Assembly (NCBI RefSeq): GCF_947166265.1
Contig: NZ_CAMVDO010000007.1
Span: forward strand, 1 to 64,000
Source of the DNA: an uncultured Fibrobacter sp.
GTDB taxonomy: Bacteria > Fibrobacterota > Fibrobacteria > Fibrobacterales > Fibrobacteraceae
Reading direction: 5' to 3'
Length of the DNA: 64,000 bases
The notes under the pieces were generated by a model that saw only the letters and a program-made list of their open reading frames with translations, was not told the origin of the DNA and ran no database searches. Position numbers and translations under genes: made by a program. Of this stretch, positions 34,724 through 44,092 are shown piece after piece. How positions within the stretch are numbered: the stretch's first letter is position 1; the number at the start of each line of letters is the position of its first letter.

Positions 34724-37700
34724 GTGAAGTCTTTATATTTCCTTGTCCTGTTGATTCTTTTGGGTATGTCGACGGTTTCTGCCTCGACTTTGGGTCCAAA
34801 AGTTTTAGAAGATTCCCGGTCGAAGTTTATCCTGGAAGATGTCGTCATTCAATCTGAAGCGCAATCCTGCGACTCCCTGGATGATCGTGGTGCAAAGTTT
34901 GTTCCTGAAAATGCGGCGTATCTGGACGGCAACGCGATGCCGTTTCGCTATTATCGTGTGGCGCTTCCGACAAAGGACAAGCCGACGGTGTCTGTTTCGG
35001 ACGTAAAGACGGTTCCTCTGGGAAAGCCCCTCTGTAAGATAGGGCCGGACGGAACGTCGGGTATCAAATTCGAATCGGTCCATGTATCTACGCCCGTCCT
35101 GCGCGATGGGCTATGGATGGCCGAAATTCGCGTTCCGCTATATGTCAAGCGCGGATCGTCTGTAGCTTTGCGCAAGGACTTTAAGTTGAACGTTCATTTC
35201 AACGGTTCTTCTTCGGGCGTGAATCCCGGAAAAAGGGCGCTGGGTCGAGTCAAAAATCCGAGGGCGGCCTCCCGCTTTGGCGTGTCCCGCGTAAAACAGC
35301 AAAAGGCGTTCCGCAAGGCCGCTACCGACCAGACGTCCGATGTCGAGTTTCTGGCCCGCTTCAAGATCGGTGACCGGAATATGGCGACTTCGGGCGATGA
35401 CGGACTGTATAAGGTTGCCTTTGAGGATATTAGCAAGGCGCTGAGTACCTATGACCGTCAGTTTGAACTGGATGGACATCCAGTTGACCGTATTTGCCTG
35501 TATGGAGCGTCTCCAGATACGTTGGCGGATCAGGGGCCCGGCGAGGCGGAACGCAATCCCAATCAGATTTTTGAAATCCCGATAGAAATTCGGGACCATA
35601 CTCCGAATAGCGACCACTCTTCGGGAAGTAGTTCTCCGGACGGTACGTTCAACAAGGGCGATACTCTCGTGTTTGTCGGCTATGGAAACTCGTTCTGGAA
35701 ACGCTGCGACCGCGAAGACAATTTCTTTATCAATGGGCGGATGGACTATTTCCATTCGTATTCCCCCTATTCGTTCTATCAGTATTTCCTCTTTGGAATT
35801 AAGGGAATGGGGAAGGGGCTTCGGCTTTCGAACAAGGTCCAGTCTCCGTCCGGAAAGGGGAAGGATGTCCGCTGGATGCGCTATGTGCGTGTCGAAAAGG
35901 ATCTCTCGCTGATCGATACCTATTTCGGAAAGGGGCTCGACTGGGAAAAGGCTACGGGAAAGGAATGGTTCTGGCAGTGGCATGGCCGTTTCGAAACAAC
36001 GACGGTGCGACTGAGTGCAAATGAAACTTCTTCGCTTCCGGGGCTTGTTTCTGGAGGCTCGCAGTATGTGGCGGTAACCTATTTCCCGCATCGTTCCATT
36101 TGGGCGGGGGGAGCCGTGGTTGCTGAAGACCAGATGCCGGACCTGCTCTTGTCGGGAGAAAGTTACGAAACCCGCATGAAAGAAATCCGATTCAATCTGG
36201 ACGTGAACGGGCTGGTGGTTGATCGGAGCGAAACCGCTCTTTTACCTGGGGGAAATTTCCGCGTAGACAATCCGGGTTTGATGGAGCGGGGGAACAGCTA
36301 TACGCTCCAGATGCTTCCGAACGAACTCCAGTTCGACCGTTTCGACGGTTACACGGTCGCCTACCAATGGAATCCTGTGGTGGATTCGGCGGAGTGGCTC
36401 TTGCCGGGTGAAATTTCGGGAATCGTGAATGTCCCCGTTCCGTCGGGAACCCAGGTGATGAAATTTGTGAATTTGCGTCCGGTTGGATTCCTTACGGCAA
36501 ATGGCAATGTCGCGAAGGATAGCGTTTCTGCAGAAACGGATGTCCGCTACCTGGCGGTACGGTCGAATGTTTTCCGTGACAGTCTTAAGATCGAGGGCAT
36601 TCCCGCTTACGGGGGGTCGGGCGTTTTGACGGACATCAGTCGGCCGAATACCAAAATGGAGTATTTGATTATTTCCCCGATTGAATTTTTGGAACCTGCG
36701 GCGTCCTTGGCTGCATTCCGTTCCGGGGATTCCGCGGTCGCTTCTTTTGCGACGTCGGTTGTCGCCCTTGAAGATATCTACAAGCTCTATACGGCAGGTC
36801 GAATGTCTCCTATTGCCATTCGTAACTACATTGCGTATGCCTATTCGGTATGCCCCAATTTGCGTTATGTCCTTTTGGTGGGGGGTGGGCACTTTGACTA
36901 CCGCGGCCTCAGCGGTCATTTGAGTCCGATGATTATTCCTCCGTTTGAAAAGGAAGATGGCGTAACGGAAGATTTCTTTGCAATTCTCGATTCCGGTGAA
37001 GTCTGCCGTTTCGGTACGTACGACCTGGACGTGGCAGTGGGGAGACTCCCCGTGACATCGGCGAAGGAATTTGCGCAATATGTCGAAAAGGCGAAGGATT
37101 ATGAAAAAATCGGGAAAATGGATTATTCCGATTGGCGTTCGAATCTTTTGCTTGCGGCTGACGATGCCAAGAACAACGGTGCCGAGGACCATACCAAGCA
37201 TACGGAATACCAGGAAACGGTGTCGCGCTTTATCGATAGCCTTTCGTCTTTAATCGGCATCCGCTGGAATATGAAAAAGATCTATCTGCTGGACTACACG
37301 GAAGATGCCGCCGGTCAGAAAAAGGACGCTGCAGATGACTTTCTCAATATCCTGAATCAGGGAGCCCTGTTCACGACGTATTTTGGACACGGTTCCAAGA
37401 CGGATTGGGCGGGCGAAGGTCTTTTAAAGCCTAGCTATATTTCCAAGCTCACGAATCAAGGTCGTTACACCATTCTGGGGTCTTTCTCTTGCACGGTGGG
37501 GCGCTTTGACGAAGGCAATGGACGTTCTCTGTCCGAAGAATTCCTGCTTGCGCCTGCTAAGGGGTCTATCGCCTCGGTGGGGGCTGCTCGTGAAACTTTT
37601 GCTTCGTACAACGAAGGTTTCGGCGAAAATCTTCTTTTGAATGCCTTGCTCGAAAATGGCGAAACCATCGGAAACGCTTTTCTGAATGCAAAGCGGGCTG

Positions 37701-38848
37701 CCGGTATAGATTACAGCAGGCAGCGTTTCAATAACGAACGCTACGTGTTGCTGGGAGAGCCGGTCATTAAGATGCCCAGTAGCGAATTGAAGGTTTCTTT
37801 GGATGTTCCGCTCGATACCATCAAGGCTTTGGACAAGATGAAACTGTCGGGAACCGTTGACGGCCTGGATGATGGGTATATCGATCTAGTGCTTCGCGAG
37901 GGGCGTTTGGAAAAGCGGATGTCCTTGCAACTTTCGGACGATGATACGGTAGATGTGTTCTATGACGGTGGACTGATTTATTCTGAAAAGATTCCGGTCA
38001 AGTCGGGACGTTTCATGACGGAATTTGTAACTCCTCGAAAAATTTCGATTGGCGATACGAATGCCGAATTTAGTGCCTGGGCCTATTCGTCGAAGGTGAG
38101 TACGGTTGGGCGTTCTTGGATTCGCGATCTCGTTATTGGAGGTGTTTCGGACTATGCCGACTCGCTGCAGGATACCGTTGCGCCCACCATCCGTATCCAG
38201 ACTTGCAATACCGAAGGTGCTGCGACCGATTTTTCGGACGGAGAGACGATTCGCCTGCAGGCTCCCGCATGTCTTCAGGTGGTGATAGAAGATTCTACGG
38301 CGGTTGACTACAGGGAACAGGCCGACGAAGGTATCACTTTTGAACTGGTCGGAGTGCAAGAACCTTTCCACCCGTGGCCTTACCTGGAACAGAATTCTAA
38401 ACGGGCCAAGCTGCGTATGAATTTCGGTACGGAACAGTATCCGCCCGGAATGTACGTGTTCAAGGTTCGCGCCTTGGACGTCTTGGATAACGAAAGCATC
38501 AAGACGGTGAATGTCGAAATTACGGATGACATGGAAACGGGGCTTGCCGATGTGTTCAATGTCCCCAATCCGATGGGCAAGAAAGGAACGACTTTCTATT
38601 TCAAGGACTTGACTCCCGATGATAGGGAATCGAAGGTGAATATCTTTATCTACAACCAGAACGGTAAGTTGGTAAGGGTTCTCAAGAATGCGGTTTCGGG
38701 GGTGACCCGCTGGTACGGTCATGACAATCATGGTCGCCTGCTCGCTAACGGCTTGTATCACTACGTTGTACGTAGCGAAGTGTCCGCTTCTGGAAATTTC
38801 GGCAAAAAGACTTGGACTAAAAAACAAAAACTACTGATATCGAGGTAA
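34724..38848 (+). CDS. porU: type IX secretion system sortase PorU (C25 peptidase)
   Basis: Cleaves the C-terminal signal of type IX substrates and attaches them at the cell surface. 1374 residues from a GTG at 34724, giving a clean signal peptide (MKSLYFLVLLILLGMSTVSA); an in-frame TTG lies 10 codons upstream. A large N-terminal beta region precedes a gingipain-like C25 domain (about 650-1020) with the catalytic His in YFGHGSKTDW (near 884) and Cys in LGSFSCTVGRFDE (near 921). The end is a FlgD-Ig/T9SS-type domain (VFNVPNPMGKKGTTFYF...GRLLANGLYHYVVR). This matches PorU architecture, somewhat longer than the Porphyromonas protein. Confidence 0.92.
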   Translation: MKSLYFLVLLILLGMSTVSASTLGPKVLEDSRSKFILEDVVIQSEAQSCDSLDDRGAKFVPENAAYLDGNAMPFRYYRVALPTKDKPTVSVSDVKTVPLGKPLCKIGPDGTSGIKFESVHVSTPVLRDGLWMAEIRVPLYVKRGSSVALRKDFKLNVHFNGSSSGVNPGKRALGRVKNPRAASRFGVSRVKQQKAFRKAATDQTSDVEFLARFKIGDRNMATSGDDGLYKVAFEDISKALSTYDRQFELDGHPVDRICLYGASPDTLADQGPGEAERNPNQIFEIPIEIRDHTPNSDHSSGSSSPDGTFNKGDTLVFVGYGNSFWKRCDREDNFFINGRMDYFHSYSPYSFYQYFLFGIKGMGKGLRLSNKVQSPSGKGKDVRWMRYVRVEKDLSLIDTYFGKGLDWEKATGKEWFWQWHGRFETTTVRLSANETSSLPGLVSGGSQYVAVTYFPHRSIWAGGAVVAEDQMPDLLLSGESYETRMKEIRFNLDVNGLVVDRSETALLPGGNFRVDNPGLMERGNSYTLQMLPNELQFDRFDGYTVAYQWNPVVDSAEWLLPGEISGIVNVPVPSGTQVMKFVNLRPVGFLTANGNVAKDSVSAETDVRYLAVRSNVFRDSLKIEGIPAYGGSGVLTDISRPNTKMEYLIISPIEFLEPAASLAAFRSGDSAVASFATSVVALEDIYKLYTAGRMSPIAIRNYIAYAYSVCPNLRYVLLVGGGHFDYRGLSGHLSPMIIPPFEKEDGVTEDFFAILDSGEVCRFGTYDLDVAVGRLPVTSAKEFAQYVEKAKDYEKIGKMDYSDWRSNLLLAADDAKNNGAEDHTKHTEYQETVSRFIDSLSSLIGIRWNMKKIYLLDYTEDAAGQKKDAADDFLNILNQGALFTTYFGHGSKTDWAGEGLLKPSYISKLTNQGRYTILGSFSCTVGRFDEGNGRSLSEEFLLAPAKGSIASVGAARETFASYNEGFGENLLLNALLENGETIGNAFLNAKRAAGIDYSRQRFNNERYVLLGEPVIKMPSSELKVSLDVPLDTIKALDKMKLSGTVDGLDDGYIDLVLREGRLEKRMSLQLSDDDTVDVFYDGGLIYSEKIPVKSGRFMTEFVTPRKISIGDTNAEFSAWAYSSKVSTVGRSWIRDLVIGGVSDYADSLQDTVAPTIRIQTCNTEGAATDFSDGETIRLQAPACLQVVIEDSTAVDYREQADEGITFELVGVQEPFHPWPYLEQNSKRAKLRMNFGTEQYPPGMYVFKVRALDVLDNESIKTVNVEITDDMETGLADVFNVPNPMGKKGTTFYFKDLTPDDRESKVNIFIYNQNGKLVRVLKNAVSGVTRWYGHDNHGRLLANGLYHYVVRSEVSASGNFGKKTWTKKQKLLISR

Positions 38849-38850
38849 AA

Positions 38851-39777
38851 ATGGATTTGAGAGAAAAACCGGGCAAGGTACAGACGATGCTCGAGCTTAT
38901 GATGCGGTTTAGATTGATTGCCGTCGTCGCTATGGTCATTGCGACTGTATCTTTTGTGGCGACCAATTGGCAAGAAATTGTGTCTTTGCCGCTGGCGTCT
39001 TCCGAGGCGTTTGGAATGTGGCTTGCCGAGATTGAAAATGTGCAGGGCGTGTGGGACTCCGCTCGCTATATCACCGTTGCAAGTCTTGCCGGTGTAGTGA
39101 TGTTCTTTGTCTTTGGCGGTATTCGCGGCGGTGTGGCGGCGATTGTTTCTGCGGCTCTTTCTGCGGGCGGCCTGTATTTGCTCGGTGGTAGCGAGACGAT
39201 GCCTCTTCCGATGTTTGGCGTCTTTGCGCTTGTCGCCCTTATCTTGATTTTGTTTGCGAAACTTTCTGTGGCGTGCGGACTTTTCCCGTTCGTGCTCTCT
39301 TGGCTTTTCTTGTGCGGACTGATGGCAGCGATTCCGCAGATGCTCGAACCTTCGTGGCTTTTGTGGGCGACGCTCTCCGCATTCGGCTTTGCATCGGCGA
39401 TGTCCTTGTCGTTGGTGGCCGGAAAGCACCTCGGTGCTGGCGCTCCGCCGGCGGGTTCCCTGGTGAAGGCTGCCAAGCAGATGCTTACGCCGGTCTTGGT
39501 CGGTTCTCTTTTGCTGATTGCATCCATTGCGTTTGACATGCCGGCCGATGTCGCGGAGTCGGCAGCGGAAGCTGGGGAGGCTTCTGCCGAAAATGCATCG
39601 GTAACGGCAAATATTCCGGGGGCGTTGCTTTATTTTGCCGTGTTCAACGTCTGGTTCTTCGCGTTTCTTTTCCCGACGATGTCCTTTGCACCCTGGGAGC
39701 GGTTGCGTGCAGGTTCTCGCCGCGTCGAAATGAAGGACAAGAAAAAGAATACGGGGAAGTCCAAAAAGAAAAAGTGA
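38851..39777 (+). CDS. membrane protein downstream of porU
   Basis: 308 residues, starting 2 nt after the porU stop, so it is co-translated. About seven hydrophobic segments span residues 18-260, with a long Ala/Leu-rich stretch and no soluble domain. The C-terminus is strongly basic (KDKKKNTGKSKKKK). No family is recognised. Tight linkage suggests a role with PorU or in the envelope, but a chance operon partner is equally possible. Confidence 0.75.
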   Translation: MDLREKPGKVQTMLELMMRFRLIAVVAMVIATVSFVATNWQEIVSLPLASSEAFGMWLAEIENVQGVWDSARYITVASLAGVVMFFVFGGIRGGVAAIVSAALSAGGLYLLGGSETMPLPMFGVFALVALILILFAKLSVACGLFPFVLSWLFLCGLMAAIPQMLEPSWLLWATLSAFGFASAMSLSLVAGKHLGAGAPPAGSLVKAAKQMLTPVLVGSLLLIASIAFDMPADVAESAAEAGEASAENASVTANIPGALLYFAVFNVWFFAFLFPTMSFAPWERLRAGSRRVEMKDKKKNTGKSKKKK

Positions 39778-39816
39778 TTTTGACCGTTTCGGTTGAGCCA
39801 AAAGAAGGAAGAAAAT

Positions 39817-40899
39817 ATGATATCAATTCGCCACCTGAAAAAGGTGTATCCTAATGTCACTCCACTTTTGGATGTCAATGCCGAAATAGGACGCGGAGAG
39901 GTGATTTCGATTATTGGCCCTTCGGGAACGGGGAAATCGACTTTCTTGCGTTGCCTTAATCGTCTTGAAAAGCCGACGGAAGGCGAAATCCTGATTGATG
40001 GACAGTCCATCACGGCGCCCGGGGCGAACGTTCCGAAGATTCGCCGCAAGATGGGCATGGTCTTTCAGAATTTCAACTTGTTCGATCACTTGACAATTGT
40101 CGAAAATATCATGATTGCTCAGGTGGACCTTTTGCATCGTTCAAGGAAAGAGGCCTACGATAAGAGTATGCAACTTTTGCATAGGGTGGGGCTTGCCGAT
40201 AAGGCTTTGAACCTGCCCCGTGAACTTTCGGGCGGACAAAAACAGCGTGCAGCCATTGCTCGCACCCTGGCGATGGATCCTGAAATCGTCCTGTTCGATG
40301 AACCGACAAGTGCTCTTGACCCGACGATGGTAGGCGAGGTGCTTTCCGTTATCAGGAGCCTTTCGAAACAGGGGCTTACGATGTTGATCGTGACGCACGA
40401 AATGAAGTTTGCCCGCGACATTTCGAGTCGAATCTTTTATATGGACGAGGGCGTCATCTACGAAGATGGGGCTCCGGAACAGATTTTTGGAAATCCCATG
40501 CGTGAACGTACTCGACAGTTCATTCGCCGACTCAAGGTGTTCGAAGAGAAAATCGTGCAGGGGAATGTCGATTTTGTGGGCCTCATGAATCGGTTTTTCG
40601 TCTTTGTCGAAAAGAATCAAATCGATCGGACTTTGGTCAGAAACATCAATTTTGTCATTGAGGAACTTTTATCGCAGGCTTTGATGCCGCAGCTTTCGCC
40701 GGGTGCGGAACTGGAATTGACTGTTGAATATTCCAGTGAAAATCAACGGGCTGAAATCTTGATAAAGAGCAAAGTGGCGTTTGAAAATCCGTTGGATCGC
40801 TGCGATAAAATTTCGAAGAAGCTAATAGAGCTTGCCACCGAAAGCTATGATATCAGAAATTTAGACGGTAAAACTCAAATTCGAATTCTGGTGAAGTAG
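39817..40899 (+). CDS. polar amino-acid ABC transporter ATPase with an extra degenerate HATPase-like tail
   Basis: 360 residues from the ATG at 39817 (AAGGAAG upstream). Residues 1-245 are a GlnQ/HisP-type ATPase: Walker A GPSGTGKST, VFQNFNLFDHLTIVENI, signature LSGGQKQR, Walker B ILFDEPTSALDP, and VTHEMKFA. About 110 further residues follow: FVEKNQIDRTLVRNINFVIEELL then a beta-rich end. This resembles the first helix and N-box region of RsbW-like histidine-kinase-type ATPases, but the N-box asparagine is a glutamine and the glycine boxes are absent. Normal GlnQ ends near 245. It is paired with the SBP-permease gene 9 nt downstream. Confidence 0.9.
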   Translation: MISIRHLKKVYPNVTPLLDVNAEIGRGEVISIIGPSGTGKSTFLRCLNRLEKPTEGEILIDGQSITAPGANVPKIRRKMGMVFQNFNLFDHLTIVENIMIAQVDLLHRSRKEAYDKSMQLLHRVGLADKALNLPRELSGGQKQRAAIARTLAMDPEIVLFDEPTSALDPTMVGEVLSVIRSLSKQGLTMLIVTHEMKFARDISSRIFYMDEGVIYEDGAPEQIFGNPMRERTRQFIRRLKVFEEKIVQGNVDFVGLMNRFFVFVEKNQIDRTLVRNINFVIEELLSQALMPQLSPGAELELTVEYSSENQRAEILIKSKVAFENPLDRCDKISKKLIELATESYDIRNLDGKTQIRILVK

Positions 40900-40908
40900 G
40901 AGGCGGAA

Positions 40909-43900
40909 ATGTTCGGCGTCAAATTTTTCAATCAACTTGTAATAGATGTTCTCTTAATTTGCTTACTTTCGCTTTTTGCAGGATGCCGTAAAGAAAAAGC
41001 GCAAATCAACAGCGCCAAAGATCTGAATTCCGCAGACATTTGGGTGGGGTACAGCGAAGGCCATTCTGCTGCAACAATGTTGCCGATTGTTTTGCCGAAT
41101 GCCAAGTTGAAATCTTTTAACGACAATGTCACTGCTTACGAGGCTTTGAAACATGGAAAAATAGATGCCTTTGCTTTTGAAAGACTGCAAATGCAGATGG
41201 CCATGGAAAATGGTTTAAAGGGTGTTCGACTTCTGGATGAAAATCTTGGTGATACCGTCGATGTTTCCATAGGCATTTCTCCGGTGTCCAAAATCGATAG
41301 CCTTGAATATAAGCTGAACCGTTTTATTGATTCTCTGGAAGAAAACGGCGTTTTAAAAGACATGCGACATCGTTGGCTTGCCTTGAAACAGGAATCGATT
41401 CCCGACATTCCCAAAGTCCAAAATCCGAAGGTACGTTTAAAAGTTGGAACTACAGGAATTGTTCCGCCTTACAGCTATTACAAGGATAATGTGCTGAATG
41501 GTTTTGATATTGAACTGTCTCATCGGTTTGCTCTTTGGATGCAGGCGTCCGTTGAATTTAAGGTTTATGACTATAGTGGAATTATTGCGGCCGCTGCATG
41601 CGGAGATATCGATATTATTGTAGCCAATCTGAATGTAACGGAAGAGCGAAAAGAAAAAATCAAGTTTTCCAAGCCCATTAGCCGTTTGGTGAACACGTGG
41701 ATGGTTCGCGATACAGATTCGGAACCGTCTTCAAATTTGGAATCATTGGAAGAAACGGTAGATTCCAATTTGATGTTGAAAGATGTTCCGCCTCAGTTTA
41801 GAAACAGAACGCTCAAGTATAATTCTATTGCCGACATGAACAAGAATGAAAGGCTTGTTCTCGGTATGCAGACCGGATTTGTATTTGTAGATAAAGAGAC
41901 TCGTCGACTTCTCCCCAAGGCAAAAATCGACTATTACAAGTCTACGCCCGACATGGCGTACCTGGTGGCAAATGGTAAGCTGGACGGTTTTATCAACGAC
42001 GAACCAATCATTCGTTATGCGGCAATCGAGAATCCGAATCTTGGCTATATCCATGCCGGTTTTGAACCGATGGACATTGTGGCTGTTTTTCCGAAGAACG
42101 AAAAGGGGCGTAAACTTCGCGACGAGATGAATGTCTTTATCGAAAAGTATCGTGCTGCAGGGCTTTTGGATTCGATAGACAATCTTTGGCTGGGTAACGA
42201 TGAAAACAGGAAAACGGTGGATTTCCCGAAGGCAAAAGAGGGCAAACCAACGCTCAAGATGGCGACAAATGCCACGACCCCGCCTTTTGAGTACATTAAG
42301 AATGGCCGTATCGTCGGGTACGAAATGGATTTGATGGCTCGATTTGCGGCAGAGATGGGGTATGGTCTTGAAGTCCACAATGTGGAATTTGAATCGGTGA
42401 TTCTCGGCATAGAAACGGGAATGTACGATTTTGCGGCGGCAACGCTAAGTGCGACTCCCGCGTTTAAAGAGAAAAATTATCTCTCTAATGCCATCTATGT
42501 TTCGGAATGCGTGATGGCGGTGCAAATCATCGATGGCAAGAAAGCGCAGCAGGTTGCGAAAAATCCAGAAGAAATGATTGAAGATCTGAATCGCGATGGC
42601 GTAAAGATTGGTATGGGAACAGGAAGTGCCTTCAATAAAGTGATGGACGGATTTTTCCCGAAAGCGAAAGCCCTCTTTTTCAATACCTATACTGATATGG
42701 TTCGGTCTATTGAAGCTGGAAAGTTGAACGCCATGCTTGTTGATGAACCCACCGCCAGGCTCTTGGTAGAAAGTCATAAGGGAATTGAAATTGTAAATAA
42801 GCTTTTGGAAAAGGCCGATTATGCTTTTGCGTTCTCAAAGAGTGAAAAAGGCGAAAAGTTATGTACTCAAATGACCGAGTTTGTCCAGTCGTCCATAAAA
42901 CAGGGGTTGAAGACGGATTTGGAATCTGTCTGGTTTGGCTCCGATGAATCGGTCAAGAAAATAGATATGTCAAAATTGAATGCGACCAATGGAACGCTTC
43001 ATTTGGCGACAAATGCGGAAAACGCGCCGTTTGTTTACATCAAGGATAATGCTATTGTCGGTTACGATATTGACTGGGTGGTCCGTTTTTGTGAAGCTTA
43101 CGGATATGGGCTTGAAATTGTGAATATGAATTTTGAATCCATATTGCCTTCGCTTGTGTCGGAAGCAAGCGATTTGGCCGTGGGGGAGATTACCATTACC
43201 GAGGAACGAAAGCAAAACGTTCTGTTCTCGGCCCCTGATTATGATGGTGGTGTCGTTGTCATTACGAAGCGTACGGACGCAAGTGAAGAGGTTTTCTCCG
43301 ATGAAGAAAATTGGTGGGTATCCTTGAAGTCTAGCTTTGAGAAAACTTTTATTCGTGAAGATCGCTGGAAACTCGTTTTAAACGGTATAGGCGTTACCAT
43401 CTTTATTTCGGTATTGTCTGCGGTGTTTGGGACCATTCTTGGATTCCTGATTTGCCTGATGAGACTTTCTAAAAACAAAGCTGTTGATGCTTTTGCTATC
43501 ACCTATATTCGTATTTTGCAGGGAACACCGTCGGTTGTTCTTTTGATGATTCTTTTCTATGTAGTGTTTGCCCGCACCGGTTTGGATGGAATCTGGGTTG
43601 CCATCATTGGATTCGGCATGAACTTCGGGGCTTATGTTTCCGAGATGATGCGTACGGGTATCGAGGCTGTGGATAAGGGGCAGATGGAGGCAGCCCTTGC
43701 GCTAGGTTACACGAAACCCAGAGCCTTCTTCAAGATTGTTTTCCCGCAGGCGGCAAGGCATTTCTTGCCGGTGTATCAGGGCGAATTCATTTCGCTTGTG
43801 AAAATGACTTCGATTGTGGGCTACATCGCCATTCAGGATTTGACGAAGGCGTCCGACATTATTCGCAGTCGTACATACGAGGCGTTTTTCCCGCTGGTGA

Positions 43901-44007
43901 CGACGGCGATCATCTATTTTGTAATCGCATGGTTGTTGACGCGTGCGCTTACGGCAATTCAGAAACGGATTGACCCCCAAAATCGCCGGAAACACCTGAA
44001 ATATTAA
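40909..44007 (+). CDS. SBP-permease fusion for a polar amino-acid ABC importer (half-full-full-half SBP)
   Basis: 1032 residues, with AGGAGG before the ATG and a lipobox-like or TM-anchor N-terminus (LLSLFAGC). Residues about 40-165 match only the second half of a type-3 solute-binding protein. About 176-433 and 447-680 are complete SBP_bac_3 domains (LNGFDIELSHRFA, IVGYEMDLMARFA; each ends in a 'LWLGxDE' or 'VWFGSDES' element). About 694-790 is only a first half (IVGYDIDWVVRF). A HisM/GlnP-type permease (about 820-1020) follows, with the EAA loop EAALALGYTKPRAFFKIVFPQA. Together with the preceding ATPase it forms a complete importer. Glutamine or histidine-like substrates are the likely choices. 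Confidence 0.9.
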   Translation: MFGVKFFNQLVIDVLLICLLSLFAGCRKEKAQINSAKDLNSADIWVGYSEGHSAATMLPIVLPNAKLKSFNDNVTAYEALKHGKIDAFAFERLQMQMAMENGLKGVRLLDENLGDTVDVSIGISPVSKIDSLEYKLNRFIDSLEENGVLKDMRHRWLALKQESIPDIPKVQNPKVRLKVGTTGIVPPYSYYKDNVLNGFDIELSHRFALWMQASVEFKVYDYSGIIAAAACGDIDIIVANLNVTEERKEKIKFSKPISRLVNTWMVRDTDSEPSSNLESLEETVDSNLMLKDVPPQFRNRTLKYNSIADMNKNERLVLGMQTGFVFVDKETRRLLPKAKIDYYKSTPDMAYLVANGKLDGFINDEPIIRYAAIENPNLGYIHAGFEPMDIVAVFPKNEKGRKLRDEMNVFIEKYRAAGLLDSIDNLWLGNDENRKTVDFPKAKEGKPTLKMATNATTPPFEYIKNGRIVGYEMDLMARFAAEMGYGLEVHNVEFESVILGIETGMYDFAAATLSATPAFKEKNYLSNAIYVSECVMAVQIIDGKKAQQVAKNPEEMIEDLNRDGVKIGMGTGSAFNKVMDGFFPKAKALFFNTYTDMVRSIEAGKLNAMLVDEPTARLLVESHKGIEIVNKLLEKADYAFAFSKSEKGEKLCTQMTEFVQSSIKQGLKTDLESVWFGSDESVKKIDMSKLNATNGTLHLATNAENAPFVYIKDNAIVGYDIDWVVRFCEAYGYGLEIVNMNFESILPSLVSEASDLAVGEITITEERKQNVLFSAPDYDGGVVVITKRTDASEEVFSDEENWWVSLKSSFEKTFIREDRWKLVLNGIGVTIFISVLSAVFGTILGFLICLMRLSKNKAVDAFAITYIRILQGTPSVVLLMILFYVVFARTGLDGIWVAIIGFGMNFGAYVSEMMRTGIEAVDKGQMEAALALGYTKPRAFFKIVFPQAARHFLPVYQGEFISLVKMTSIVGYIAIQDLTKASDIIRSRTYEAFFPLVTTAIIYFVIAWLLTRALTAIQKRIDPQNRRKHLKY

Positions 44008-44024
44008 TTCCGCCCCCTATTTTT

Positions 44025-44070
44025 GTCATTCCGCCCCGCATCAAGTGCGGGTAAACTCCGGCAGGAATCT
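44025..44070. repeat. GTCATTCCGCCCCGC...CAGGAATCT intergenic repeat
   Basis: GTCATTCC at one end and GGAATCT at the other frame a GC-rich hairpin (CCCGCATCAAGTGCGGG). The same GTCAT...ATCT form appears at 45547, 46289 and 52832. Confidence 0.65.
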
Positions 44071-44079
44071 TTTTAATTC

Positions 44080-44085
44080 TACATT
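44080..44085 (+). promoter_or_regulatory. -10 box TACATT of the Omp85-type gene, leaderless type
   Basis: CTACATTTGTGTTA runs into the ATG at 44093 with a 7-nt spacer and no Shine-Dalgarno sequence. Confidence 0.5.
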
Positions 44086-44092
44086 TGTGTTA

